A stretch of 64,000 nt of DNA. Origin: Nymphaea colorata. Taxonomy: Eukaryota > Streptophyta > Magnoliopsida > Nymphaeales > Nymphaeaceae. Within the stretch, counting starts at the first letter, position 1. The number at the start of each line of letters is the position of its first letter. Of this stretch, positions 48,085 through 59,320 are shown piece after piece. The DNA lies in NCBI RefSeq assembly GCF_008831285.2, contig NC_045150.1, positions 8,134,001 to 8,198,000 of the forward strand. The letters run 5' to 3'. A program made the position numbers and the translations under genes. The notes beneath the pieces were generated by a model. It saw only the letters and a program-made list of their open reading frames with translations, was not told where the DNA came from and ran no database searches.

Positions 48085-48568
48085 GTCGCATAGGTCCATG
48101 CCGGCTGATGCGCTTCGTCTCAACTCGTGATCGGAAGCGATACGGGCATGTATCAAAATCAACAGATTTCGTATGTTTTGATTTTTTTTTTAATTAGCTT
48201 AATTTAGCTCCACTCATATTTTAGTTTCCAATACAAACAAAACGTATTATGATGTAAATAAAGCCGTAAATATTTGGTATCGAGCTGGTAGCCTTTGTCC
48301 TGCTTTGTTAGAATGCAGTTCACTTCAAGTTTCAACCGTGCTTAATGTAATATGAACTATTTATATCCACATAAAAGGCGTTTGTTAGGACGAACATTGT
48401 ATTTTTGAAACACATTTTTTTTTTTAAACATGTGTTTGTTTGTCAAGAGTAGCATATTTTTTTAAAAAAACACACACACACTGCGATCATGAATTTCATT
48501 TGTATATTTAACAATAAACAATGAGGTAAGCACATTATATTTTCTAAAATAATAACATGGTACCTTTA

Positions 48569-48905
48569 GGCCACGCTTGAATATGTGGTATTAAAATGTA
48601 TGACATTAAAATGCCAACATTTAGTAGTTGTGAAACAAAAGTTTCAGGTTCCACATACCAAATCTTGTGTGATGATTTGGAACTTTTGTCTTATTTGTTT
48701 AGGTGAGTCTCTAATAATAATGTCTCAATCTCAAAAGTTTTACCTGTTTAGATGGAACCATAATGCTATGCTAGAACAAAAATATCAGGACCGAACAAAA
48801 ACACCTGGGATTAAAGTTTCATGGTTATTTTATCATAAGACTTTTTTGGATTTTTGAGTCCTAGTTCCACTTCTACGTTAGAATATCACGTATTCAAACA
48901 CGGCC
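48569..48905. mobile_element. Tourist-like (PIF/Harbinger) MITE
   Basis: 337 bp with inverted ends. The left reads GGCCACGCTTGAATATGTGG and the inverted right end reads GGCCGTGTTTGAATACGTGA, 19 of 24 identical over the extended ends. It is flanked on both sides by TTA (48566-48568, 48906-48908), the normal Harbinger target duplication. A chance 90-codon frame inside is not a gene. Confidence 0.83.
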
Positions 48906-48908
48906 TTA

Positions 48909-51900
48909 AAACATTTGTCTTAAAGAATTTGCATTTAGAGAGCAAAATATAGGGTCAAAGAGCATTTATCAAAGGGGCCTCAAGACCGGTTCATTCATAT
49001 ATAGTTATATGGACGTCACAGTGGAACACCGGGAAGACATCGAGGACCTCTACACGCAACAAGTATGCACTAAACAAGGGTTGGGTTATTTTTTACTTTT
49101 TTATAAAGTAATGAATTTTTTAGACTTTTAACGTTTTTACAATCTAGTTTTTAAAACTGTTAAAAAAATTCCTCTTTTGTTTTAATAAAAAGTATTTTAG
49201 TCTCATGCGCGGCGAGGTGCATGCGCCCTTTGAAAAAGCGTCGCCACTCCTTCCTCCGGCATCAGTCTCCGCCATTTCCGACGTCAAGCGGTGAATTTTC
49301 ACATGGCATTGGGACGTTAATGGAGTCAAAAAGATTTAAATTGGTTTCCAGGAAAGCGGCCAGATCTTCTTCCGCTTGACCACGTGATCAGGCTTGGCGG
49401 CCGATGTCACCACTGACTCATCCTGACCTCACGGAATTCCAAGTTAATTAATTGGCCGACGAAGTCGACGCGGAAATTTTAGTTAGCGAACAAATCAAAC
49501 ACGCTCACCTTTCAAATACGTATAGCTGCTTAGTTTGAGTTACGTGCAGATAATAGGTTCAAACAGGGCGGACGAATTTGTACATTTCTGAACCCTAGGG
49601 AGAGTCCAAATTCAATTCCACCTTCCAGATAATGCACAATTATCATTTAAAAAAAACAATGATAAATCTATTTGTCATACTACATAAAAAAAATGTAATA
49701 AAATACCAAAAATTAATGAGGGTTGAAGCAAGGACGGAACCAAGATTTTCTTCATGGGCTGGCAGGCAGTCTAACTTGTAATTACTTACTTCAACTACTT
49801 GAATGTAGTAGTTTCCATCACCGTTTTTGCAGTGTAAAGGAGTGCACCGTTTTCATGTTAAACTCATTGACTTGGTTTGTGTTAGTTGCCCCCACTGACT
49901 TGGTTTTAGTAAGGAAAAGTTACGTTTTAGCCTCCAACCTTACCGAGTCCACATCTGCATGCCCTTACTGAGTCCAAGCTTTTGTTCTGAATTAGTTAAA
50001 GCAACCACCATGACCATTCAATGTGCTGGGTCCCAACAGGTTGGTGACTTAGCCCACAAAAGTTATGGTCCTGAGCTAATAAATTGTTCAGTATGCATGA
50101 GGCTGCTCACATGCATGCAATCTATGGATTCAATGGTTTCTCTATAGATCTACGGGTGTAGTGTACAAAAAGCTAGAACAATGTTTTAAGGGGCATAACA
50201 TAGGTGGTCGGGCTGGTGAGAATTTGGTCATGCCATAGGACCGTCTAGATCACCAAGCCTAGGAGAATTTGGTCATGCCATAGGACCGTCTAGATCACCA
50301 AGCCTAGACCTCGAGAGGACAAAGAAAAATGAAAGGGTTTGATCCTTTTTCGAGGGGCTTCTACTCACCTTACAAATAAAAGACAGAGCAATAATGTGAT
50401 ATGACAAGATATCACCTGAATTTGTGAGGACGGTTGGATTACCTGCATGAATTAGGCGGACACATTCACTCACATTAAAGTCTCAACAATAAAAAAGAAC
50501 TATACAAGTAAATGATATATTTCTTTTTCATGGCGGAGCAAGTAGCAAATTGAGTGCTGCTACAGTGTGTGGAAAGAATCCTATGCCAACCATATGTTGA
50601 GTTAGAAATGCCGGAATCTGCTGATCCAAAGTGGGACCTGTGATCAGAGATCATGTGATATATTTATGGTGTGATTGATTAATGAAACAATTAGGTGTTA
50701 ATGACAGACATTATCATCGATATCTCGGATTCTCGGTCGTGAGATGAAGTGTCTCGGACATTTTCTTTCGGCCTTGTGAACGAATATGAGACTAATTTAA
50801 AGATTTATGATCAAACGGTTTTTTTTTTTTTTTTAAACTTCACCTACCAGGTGATGCCAAGTCTAAATTTTCTCGTGGATGAGGGGCCTGATTTGATCCA
50901 CCAGGATGGGTGGTGGGCAATAAATTCTTCATAAATGAGCTTTTGTGCCATGAACGAATCTTTCCTCCAGCTCACGAGAACAGCTATATTTTCTTTAAAT
51001 AGCAGGATGTTCAATACAATTACTTGGATGGTTCTAGGAAGTAAATGAACATGATGATCAGTATGGTTATCTTTAGCCATCGAGGTCTCAACCTTACTAG
51101 TGATCTTTGCTTTGACTTTTTTTTTTTTTAAATATAGTATTTCCTCATAAGGTCATGCATGTTCAACCCAGGTCCATTTCTTGGGGAGCATGCATGCTCA
51201 TTAGATGATGTGGAAGATTCCTTACTACCATTAAAAAACTGTTAACTAATTTATCATCAGCTAAATACAAGTAGACAAGCCATGACTTATTGTTGTTGTT
51301 GTTGTTATCTTGTTGATGTTACTAATTTAGAATGTCTTCTAAAAGTACACCAGTTTTGAGGGATGTATCATAGCTGATCGAACTGACAGACCAGTGAAAG
51401 TTTGGCCATTAGTAATTTTACTCTTTTAGACTGCAAATGGTGGATGAACGATACTTTAGTTGACAAGAGTACTGCTATCCATCCAGAAGCGATGCAAAAG
51501 CGAAAAGGGAGAGGCGGGTGCACTTTTTTTCAACCCAAGCCTCCAAGATGGGGTACCTGGGTTCATACTTTGGCACTAGTAGTGGACTACATTTTGTTTC
51601 CTTTTCTGACTTCTCTTTGCTACCACGCCGAGCAATTACATAAACGTTGGTCAATTTCAGATTGCCAATTTGGTTTAACTTTAAACATTGAAAAACCTAG
51701 GGAAATGCGTGTTTTGCTTTTCAAAATATTCTTATGCCAATTGGAGCAGTCTTTTTCTTCACTGCTGTGTGAGAAAAAGCTTGTAAAGTAGAAAACCCAG
51801 TTCTTTCCACATTAAAAAATTTCTATCATGTCCGTGCAATGGCGATTACCAACATAGTTAATGAACTCAACCACCAACTCAACCTCCCCTTTTCCTTGAC

Positions 51901-52045
51901 CAGTAGCTCGTTTATTCTTTTCAACGTCGTAATATTTCTCTATGGCGACTAATGCTTTCGACCTTCCGAACTTAGAAGTGTGAAAACGCCGGGCTTGGCC
52001 CCCCATCCAAATTGACAGGAAGGGAACGAGTCAGTGGTTTTCAAG
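48909..52045. other. intergenic region before the NIP gene
   Basis: No supported gene. It contains a 45-bp perfect tandem duplication (50218-50307), a worn element end GGACGGAACCAAGATTTT near 49733 and a GTT repeat near 51291-51306. A 129-codon frame at 51402-51791 is open on the plus strand, but it has no recognisable motif and sits in AT-rich DNA; I leave it as non-coding. Confidence 0.5.
50218..50307. repeat. perfect 45-bp tandem duplication
   Basis: The unit beginning GAGAATTTGGTCATGCCATA and ending CACCAAGCCTAG is present twice with no difference, so the duplication is recent or recently homogenised. It lies in intergenic DNA. Confidence 0.93.
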
Positions 52046-52053
52046 TATAAATA
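52046..52053 (+). promoter_or_regulatory. TATA box of the NIP gene
   Basis: TATAAATA followed by GAGAGG is a strong plant TATA box. Transcription would start near 52080. CAGAGGTATGG at about 52137 and TTTTTTAGAGAG at about 52460 could be the borders of a 5' UTR intron ending a few bases before the ATG at 52474. Confidence 0.65.
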
Positions 52054-52473
52054 GAGAGGTTTCTACTGCAGAGTTTTGTCATCCAGAAGTACTCCTGTTC
52101 TTGGCATCGAGAACTCTTCCTTGCTTCAACACACACAGAGGTATGGCCTCTTGCTCTTCTTGTGCTGTAATCTAGTTCTTTGATTCCTGTAGTTGGTTGC
52201 TAGTAGACCCACCTTCTGGTTTCTGTCAACCAATTTTCTCCTACGTTTTGTGATCTTCGATGAAAATTTTGCTTCAATGTTTTTTCGAATCTCTTTGCTG
52301 GTTTTTATGGCATAGCCTTCTCCACGAACAAACTGCTTTCGTTGGTCCTTATGCTCGAGCTGCTTAAGAGTCTGATCAAGCTTTCTGTCGAGTGATCTCC
52401 CTCTTGCTAGTCTGTCTTTCGCGCTCTCTCTTCAATGGAACTTGATTTTTTCATGTATTTTTTAGAGAGTTCG

Positions 52474-54809
52474 ATGGCCGAGATTTCTATGAACGGATCC
52501 CATGCTAAGCCGGCAACCAACGCCGTCACCGATGAGCAGATCAGTCGGATGGAGAATGGGAATCAGTCTTACCCTCAGGAGTCTCACTCTGGATCAGGGT
52601 GCCACCTCTCGGTTCAGTTTCTGCAGAAGGTAAAACTTGATCTCCTGCAAATAATTTTTCTGCATCTGCCTTTTACTTCTCTGCAAGCTCACCATCCACC
52701 AGATCCAGCAATCTTCCCTTGGTCGCATTTATTTTTCTGAACTTTTCTGCACTTTCACCTAATCTTCCATGCAATGCTTTGTGGAATTTATTGAACCATT
52801 TATGACTCGTCGCGCTTCATTAATAGCCTGATGCTCAAGCCACTGGATATGCTCTGTCTTCTTTCCCTTGCTATACAGGAAGAAATTCAGAAACAACCCA
52901 ACTTCTTTCCTCCAAAAATAGCTTATCCAGATGCTACGGCCTTTCAATGTTCTCCGTATCGGTATTTGAGCCTTAGCTTTTTACTGAGCGATACAGTGAA
53001 CTGAGATGTGTCAGCCTTAAAAAAACTAAAAATTGGAAAGTTAGTAAGGCAAAGGAGAGGCAAGAGAAGAGAAAAGAACGCCCACATTCTGCAGCTTTTG
53101 TAAAGAAAAAAGGTCTCGTCCCGTATCGTCTCGGCCACTGGCCGATACGCTAACCATGTAATGCTTTGGGGTCCTCTTCTTAGTTTATAGTATATCCAGC
53201 TGTAGCATTGAAGCAAGAGATTGATTCTTGCGAGCTCCAGACTCGTGACGCCTCATTTATTGTGGGAGCCTTCATCGTTGAACCGCTGAGAAAGCCGTTC
53301 AACCAAGCTTTCCATTATCAGTTATCATCCTTATCGGCTTTGAAAAACGAGTCAACAACTATAGTCTTCGTCTTCCTCAAGACTTAAACATGTGCACGGC
53401 TCTCATGCCATGACCAATAAATTGCTTATCTTTTTTTTTAATCCCTTTAGATGATATGTCGTCAGTTTGATTTTTAGTGGGTACTGTTTTTATGCACTGT
53501 AAATGATGACATATGTAATAGTATACCATATGATTAGTGAGCTTTGTAATACCTGCACAGATGTAATTCCTCATCATTTGGATAACTAAATTAAATACCA
53601 AGAGATTCGATTCAATCGAATTCGGTACAGCCAAGTTAGAGAACCAAAATCAAATCCTAACAGTTAGATCCTTGTTCTTGGCAGCTCATGTTTGGAAGTA
53701 ATTCTGCTTACTTGGATGACCTAAACGAGTCTCGATTCTTGCATGGTTGCGTCATTGGAGTTTTGTTTTTAAGATCGAAATATAAAGCTGGCCTACTTCT
53801 TGCTTCATCTTTATTCATCACGACAAATCAGTATTTGTTCCATCTGTTCGCTGAGACAAAAAAGAGTGTTGTTTTATTACGCTGAGAAAGAGAAAGGGAG
53901 AGGGTCGGTAACGATGATGATGCTGCTGGTGATGCCTGAAAAGAAGACGCTGGCCGGACGCTGGCCGGTGGGTGTTGATCAATAATTTGCCTGAAAATTT
54001 TTCTGTACGTGCAGATAATCGCGGAGGTGTTTGGAACGTACTTCTTGATATTTGCCGGGTGCGGGGCAGTGACCATTAACAAGAGTAAAGGGACCATCAC
54101 CTTCCCCGGCGTTGCCATCGTCTGGGGTCTGGCCGTCATGGTCATGGTCTACTCCGTCGGTCATATCTCCGGCGCTCATTTCAACCCGGCCGTCACCTTC
54201 GCCTTTGCAGTCTGCAAAAGGTTTCCATGGAAGCAGGTACAATTATAGATACACATGTGATATACATAATATGCTTAAGGGATAAAAACCAAACTATTTA
54301 AATTTGTATTAAATATGATTTTAGACAAAATGTGAACCTCTTAATGTATCGATAAACATTAATTTTATATAAATCATATTTTACTTCAAGTTGTTTTTGT
54401 GAAAAAAAGAATTGATCATTTCTACTTTCAACAGTTTTATGTTATAAGAGGTGATTATTTTTTATTATTGAAAAACATAATTAAAGTAAACGAACTAACT
54501 TAATATATGTTTCTCTCCAAATCACTCTTATGTAAAGTTAGATTGCAGAAAAAATACCTTATAATTAATTGTAATGGATCTGGATTTTGCCTTACTCAAG
54601 TGACCATGCTTGTTATATATATAATGAATGATGATTATACTATATCAAGTCACTCAACCATTCAATTAGAATCGTTTATATGTTCATATAAATGTACGAG
54701 AAAAAATAATCTTTCTCTTACTTAGTGTATATCATGTTAGATTAGACGGCCTTAGTGAGATGACAGGTGATTTTTAAAAAGAGGGAATCACCATTCAATT
54801 CTCTCTCTT

Positions 54810-54869
<60 letters not shown>

Positions 54870-56052
54870 CCATTTACGATGGGGGAATTAATTAGGTCAA
54901 ATGTACAGGTTCCTGCTTATTTTGCGGCACAAATGGTGGGAGCGACTCTGGCGAGTGGAACGCTTCGTCTGATGTTTGGTGGAGGCATGCTGCACTACCC
55001 CGGCACACTCCCTGCAGGATCGAACATGCAGTCCCTTGTTCTTGAATTTGTCATCACCTTCTATCTGATGTTTGTCATCTCAGGTGTTGCCACTGATACA
55101 AGAGCTGTAAGTCAGCCTAACCACTACTTGCTTTTGTCATGTCACAAATTTCAATTGTCAAATTCCAAGTCTTTTTTATATATATATATATATATATTGG
55201 CTTGGTTGATCTTCCTGAACCCATAAATTTAGCATAAAAAATCAAAACTTGGCAATCTCTTTATTTTTATGTCTTGTGGCCATGAAAAAATTCTTTAGTT
55301 GACCAACTTTTTGTTTTTTCAATTTCTATTAATCTATTTGTAAGTTTCTAACTATTGTTGGGTTCCTCTTTAATCTTCTTAACTGCAGGTTGGAGAGCTT
55401 GCAGGAATTGCAGTTGGGGGCACCATCCTATTAAATGTGATGTTTGCAGGGTATTCATTGGAAGCTTCCTTGTCTATAATTTCCTTCCTTGTCTATAATT
55501 TCCTTCCTTGTGTTGGGTTAAGTCTGGGTCAGCTGGGTCCAGTTAAGCCAACTCAGCCGAGCCAGGGGTGCCGCAGGGGCCATAGCCTCCTCTCACATTG
55601 TGAAAAATTAAAATCTACCAACTATTTTTTTCAAAAATGTGAGTTGGGCCCTTGGCCCCTGTGAAAAAATTCAATGTCTTATGACAGTTCGGCTGACAAA
55701 AATTCTGGCTTCGCCCCTGCACCCAAGTGGACCAATGTACAACGAATAGAACGGCCGCCTTAATGGCGGCGGTGGCGTTTTGATTTGCCGGGTAGGTGTG
55801 GCCTAACATCTGTGTGTTCCTCATTAATGCAGGCCTATTTCTGGGGCATCGATGAACCCGGCGAGGAGTCTAGGTCCGGCCATAGTCGGGAACCAGTACC
55901 GCAGCATCTGGGTCTACATAGTGGGTCCAACCGTCGGTGCAGTCTGTGGTGGATTGGCCTACAACCTGATCAGATTCACCAACAAGCCCCTGCGGGAGAT
56001 AACCAAAAGTGGTTCCTTCCTGAAAAGCTCGGGGAGAAGTGGCTCTCTTTAA
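52474..56052 (+). CDS. NIP1: NOD26-like intrinsic protein (aquaglyceroporin), NIP group I
   Basis: Five exons, 52474-52629, 54015-54236, 54909-55106, 55389-55450 and 55833-56052, all GT-AG, give 285 residues (Arabidopsis NIP1;2 has 294). Six membrane segments are expected. Both NPA boxes are present: GAHFNPAVT (109-111) and GASMNPARS (221-223). The selectivity filter looks like group I: Trp89 in helix 2, an aliphatic residue in helix 5 (EFVITF), Ala218 and Arg224. Such channels pass glycerol, arsenite and some water. The C-terminus KSGSFLKSS carries Ser274, equivalent to the calcium-kinase site of nodulin-26. The start MAEISMNGSHA matches NIP1 N-termini. An in-frame ATG 13 codons upstream gives MELDFF, which I reject as the start. 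Intron 1 is 1385 bp. Intron 2 ends beside a long CT/AT microsatellite and intron 4 holds MITE debris. Confidence 0.95.
54800..54868. repeat. compound (CT)n(AT)n microsatellite in NIP intron 2
   Basis: A CT-rich tract passes directly into about sixteen AT units. It ends 40 bp before the exon 3 acceptor. Confidence 0.93.
55177..55198. repeat. (AT)n microsatellite in NIP intron 3
   Basis: About ten AT units within the intron between exons 3 and 4. Confidence 0.88.
55566..55722. mobile_element. MITE remnant in NIP intron 4
   Basis: GCCAGGGGTGCCGCAGGGGCCATAG on the left and TCTGGCTTCGCCCCTG on the right resemble the GGGGCGAAGCCAG end class related to the CAGTGGCGGAG elements. No target duplication is visible. 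The (CTTCCTTGTCTATAATTTC)2 duplication at about 55468-55508 lies just upstream. Confidence 0.5.
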
Positions 56053-56362
56053 TCAATTACCAAGTCCTTCTGCTTCTCTTTCTATATATAACAGATGTGT
56101 GATGTAGATTAAGCCTGATATATATATATCTATCTAGTCGCATAGTATGTAACCGGAGAGTGGAAGGAGAAGTTTGTCTTAAATCTTCTTAAGTGTTCTG
56201 ATGTAAAATATGAAATGAGAGTTCGAGTAATGGCCTCATTGTTGGTGCTTTGCCCTTGATTTCAGGCAAGATTTACTGGTCATTTTTAAATGCTAAAGTT
56301 TCTAACTTGAATGATATATATTCTCAATTTGGCATTAGTTTAACCCCTGTTGGACTTGTAGG

Positions 56363-56575
56363 TATAGTTGATGACTGGCCGAGTTGGCTCGAAAATCGCA
56401 CGAGTAAGCTTGGATCACTAGAAAGCCTGGCCACGAGTCAAGGTTGGCATGACTCGCTCCTGACTCGTTCAATTCAAGTTATTTAAAAACTCGACCGAGT
56501 GAACGAGTCAACTCGCTGATCCAGTGACCAAGTCATCTGTCCATTCGTGTTCGAGTCATGGGTTTGCCAACTATG
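56363..56575. mobile_element. hAT-like MITE, GAGTCGAGCT family (copy 3)
   Basis: 213 bp starting TATAGTTG and ending CAACTATG, with an interior rich in GAGTTGGCTCGA, ACTCGTTCAATTCAAG and GAACGAGTCAACTCG. The flanks CTTGTAGG (56355-56362) and CTTGTATG (56576-56583) match at 7 of 8, supporting an hAT insertion. It lies about 310 bp after the NIP stop codon. Confidence 0.75.
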
Positions 56576-56583
56576 CTTGTATG

Positions 56584-58401
56584 CACATGCACATATGAGT
56601 CTAAGCTTGAGACGGAATGTTCCCTTTTTACTGGTGAGCAGGGAGTTTATGAAGTTCGCTGACTTGAAAAGAGGCCATAGCCTCCCTTTTATCTCACTAG
56701 CTCTTGGGGTTAAGAGTTTGCTTCAGAACCAATATGGTCTAGGTGAGTAGTTCCCTGAGCAAGGCAGCGCCATAAGAGTCAATACATTGAGGGGCGGAGT
56801 CAAAAGTTTTTCATGAGGATGGCCGAATTAAAGTTTCTAAATTTTGACTATGGCCAAAATAGCATTTTTTAAAATTTGTATATAAAACAAGTGAAATTTT
56901 TTAAAATTTACATGTACTTAAAAAAAAAAAATTTAAGGTGAGGTTTCTGAACACACCCACCCCTTTATTTGCACCTCATGCCTCGAAGCTTACTCCTGCA
57001 TGAGTACAGGTCCGATAGAGCCAGGATTGTTTGGGCTCTCAGCCTCAGGGAATCACAATATCTGAATCAGATCGGCTTAAATCCAAATCCATAGTGCAGA
57101 TCATGTACCTAATTACAGTTTCAAAATTGGTGGAAAGCATAGCTAAAGAAAAGGTTCAGGAAAAACACATTAAAAATAGTAAAAACAGGTCTTCTGAATT
57201 AAAAAAAAACACACACACACACACCAAAAACGAGCAAAAGTGTTTGGCATTTTTCATTTTTTGGTTAGTTTTTAATGACCAGATTTTTACTTTCATATTT
57301 CTCATATTTTACTTTTAAGGCTACTTTCTTAGTTTTCCGAAAGATTAATTATTTTAATATTCACTGAATTTTTCTGAAAAAACAACTTTGTCATTTAAAA
57401 AAAACAAAAATCCTTGCTGTTTAAAACCCAAAAATGATATTTATTGGTATGGTGGAAAGTACTTCGAATCTCCAGGTGGTAACGTAGTAACAAAAGCAGC
57501 TTGAATGTTGCACCAAAATGTCCCGTTATTGGTTTTGAACTGTGATGTCCCACAAAAAAAGTCGCCGGAAAATTTCCTTCTTCTCCGGCGGAGATAAGCC
57601 ATCTCATTTTGACAGGCATGGAATGCATAGGCCTTACAATGACTTAGGTTCCCATGAATCTATTAGTTCGATCCAATTTGTGTAGCTGTTTAGTCACTTG
57701 TCTTCTTGCCAGAAGCTTCGCACAGGCGCAGCCCTTGTATCTTTGCACATAAGCACCTTTAACCGGGTTTGTCTTTAACTAAATTGAATTCCAAAGTCTT
57801 CAAACTTGGCCGGCTGCCTCCATGGATTTTAGTCTTCTGGTTCATCTTCATAAAAATTATAGTTGAAAATCTGCCTATCTAGGAGCCCGGGCCTGCCCTG
57901 ACACAAGAAACTCAAATTTGGGCTTAGCTCCGTTTAATATACATATAATATTTTTAATAATAAAATATATATCATTATTAAATTAAAAATAATATTAAAA
58001 AACATATCAACTCAGGTAGACTTTTTGGGTCCCATCAAGCCGAGTACCAGGTACCCGTCAAGTATCCTACCTAATGTTGGGATATGGACGAACGAGGGAG
58101 ACTTAATTTTCGTAGGCGATGTTTGAAACTAATATATGCAGACATATGGAATCGTATGCATGCAGCGAAAATTCATTTATGATCCCACAGACGTTGAAAA
58201 GTTGTTGAAACTTTGGAAAGAACATCCAAAACAACTGTCCCGTTGAGAGGGTTTGGTTAAATTCTGTGACTTGGATTTCTAGAAACAAGTCGTCCTGTTT
58301 CTGGCAATGTTGCAGGAACAGAAGAAGAATGTTCTCAGTTCACATCGACGCGTTGGTATAAGATGCAGACCCGAGAGAGTCCGTGTTTGATTTTCGAGGA
58401 G
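56584..58401. other. intergenic with repeat debris
   Basis: No gene. TGAGGGGCGGAGTCAAAAGT at about 56789 is an end of the GGGGCGGAG class. There is an (AC)n run at about 57211-57223. A small CGCCGGAA...TCCGGCG hairpin lies at about 57562-57590. 57870-58080 is an AT-rich core flanked by GCCCGGGCC and GGTACCCG, like the 2663-2914 element but without clear borders. Confidence 0.45.
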
Positions 58402-58564
58402 TAGTGGCGCAGCCACGTGTGGACTGGTGTGAGCAATTGCCTAAGCAATTGCCTACACTTACCCCACAAAATACTTCTAGTTTTTTCGCATCGTTGCTTT
58501 TAAAAGTTTGACTATTTATACATATTAGTAATCCTCCAAACATAGAAGTTATGGATCCGCCATA
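58402..58564. mobile_element. hAT-type MITE, CAGTGGCGGAG family, inverted copy
   Basis: 163 bp from TAGTGGCGCAGCCACG to ATGGATCCGCCATA. GGTGTGAGCAATTGCCTA matches, in reverse orientation, the GGGCAATTGCCCAC block of the 44953-45131 copy. The target duplication is not clear. Confidence 0.6.
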
Positions 58565-58924
58565 GACGGGAAGCATCTTTTTAATATGAGGTTACCTCAA
58601 AATATTGTTAATGTACAAGATGCGCAATGAAAGACGTGAAAACTCAAGTATTGTCTATACTGCCAAACGACCTTACGTAGACTATAATAGACTATAATTG
58701 TAGGAGAAAGAAATAATTCCTACTAGAGAGGAGAAAATTTTGACAATTATGGGGCCAATCCATGGAAAGCAAGTTCTTGATCTTGTCCCTTATGCCTATG
58801 AAAACAGACAAAAGTAACAATGCCAGCTGATAATTTACAAAACTATTCCCACATGACCATCGATTTTTAGTTCTAACTTCTAAGGGCAATCCCTCTATAT
58901 TCTGATGAGTTAGGTATCCTGGCA

Positions 58925-59320
58925 CGGCTGCACACCGAGTCGAGCCAGCTCGAGTTTGACTCGTTTATAAACTAGTCGAGCTCAAGTTGAAATGCATGCT
59001 CGAAATATTAAACGAATCGAGCTCAAGTTGTTAGAACTCGACTTGTTTAAACTTAATTTGGCTCGACTACACCATCAATATTGAATTGTTATGAAAAAAT
59101 AATTAAATGAGTAACAACTACGCGAGTTAGTCGAGTTAAAAGAAGCGAGACATACTAACATAAACAAATTAAACGGGCCAAATTTGAGCTCCACATTGTA
59201 TTGTCTAGTCGAGTTTGAGCTTGTTCTATCAAGTTCGACTCGAGTTTGAGCTCAAGCTTCCTAAGTCGAGTCAAGCTGGAGGTGACCCAACTCGAGTTTG
59301 ACTCAGCTTATGTTCTTAGT
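58925..59320. mobile_element. hAT-like MITE, GAGTCGAGCT family (copy 4, damaged right end)
   Basis: CACGGCTGCACACCGAGTCGAG on the left fits the TAGGGCTGCACA..GAGCCGAG end of the 47694 copy. The interior repeats GAGCTCAAGTTG and GTCGAGTTTGAGCT. The right end (GACTCAGCTTATGTTCTTAG) lacks the expected TGTGCAGCC, so it is deleted or diverged. Confidence 0.65.

Noticed and set aside
48585-48857. 90-codon open frame
   Set aside because: It lies wholly within the Tourist-like MITE and is not conserved coding sequence.
51402-51791. 129-codon open frame upstream of the NIP gene
   Set aside because: No recognisable domain, no promoter signal of its own and composition like the surrounding non-coding DNA.
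52435-52473. Upstream in-frame ATG of the NIP gene (MELDFF...)
   Set aside because: NIP1 proteins begin MAEIS-like, and the ATG at 52474 gives exactly that. The region before it is likely 5' UTR or intron.
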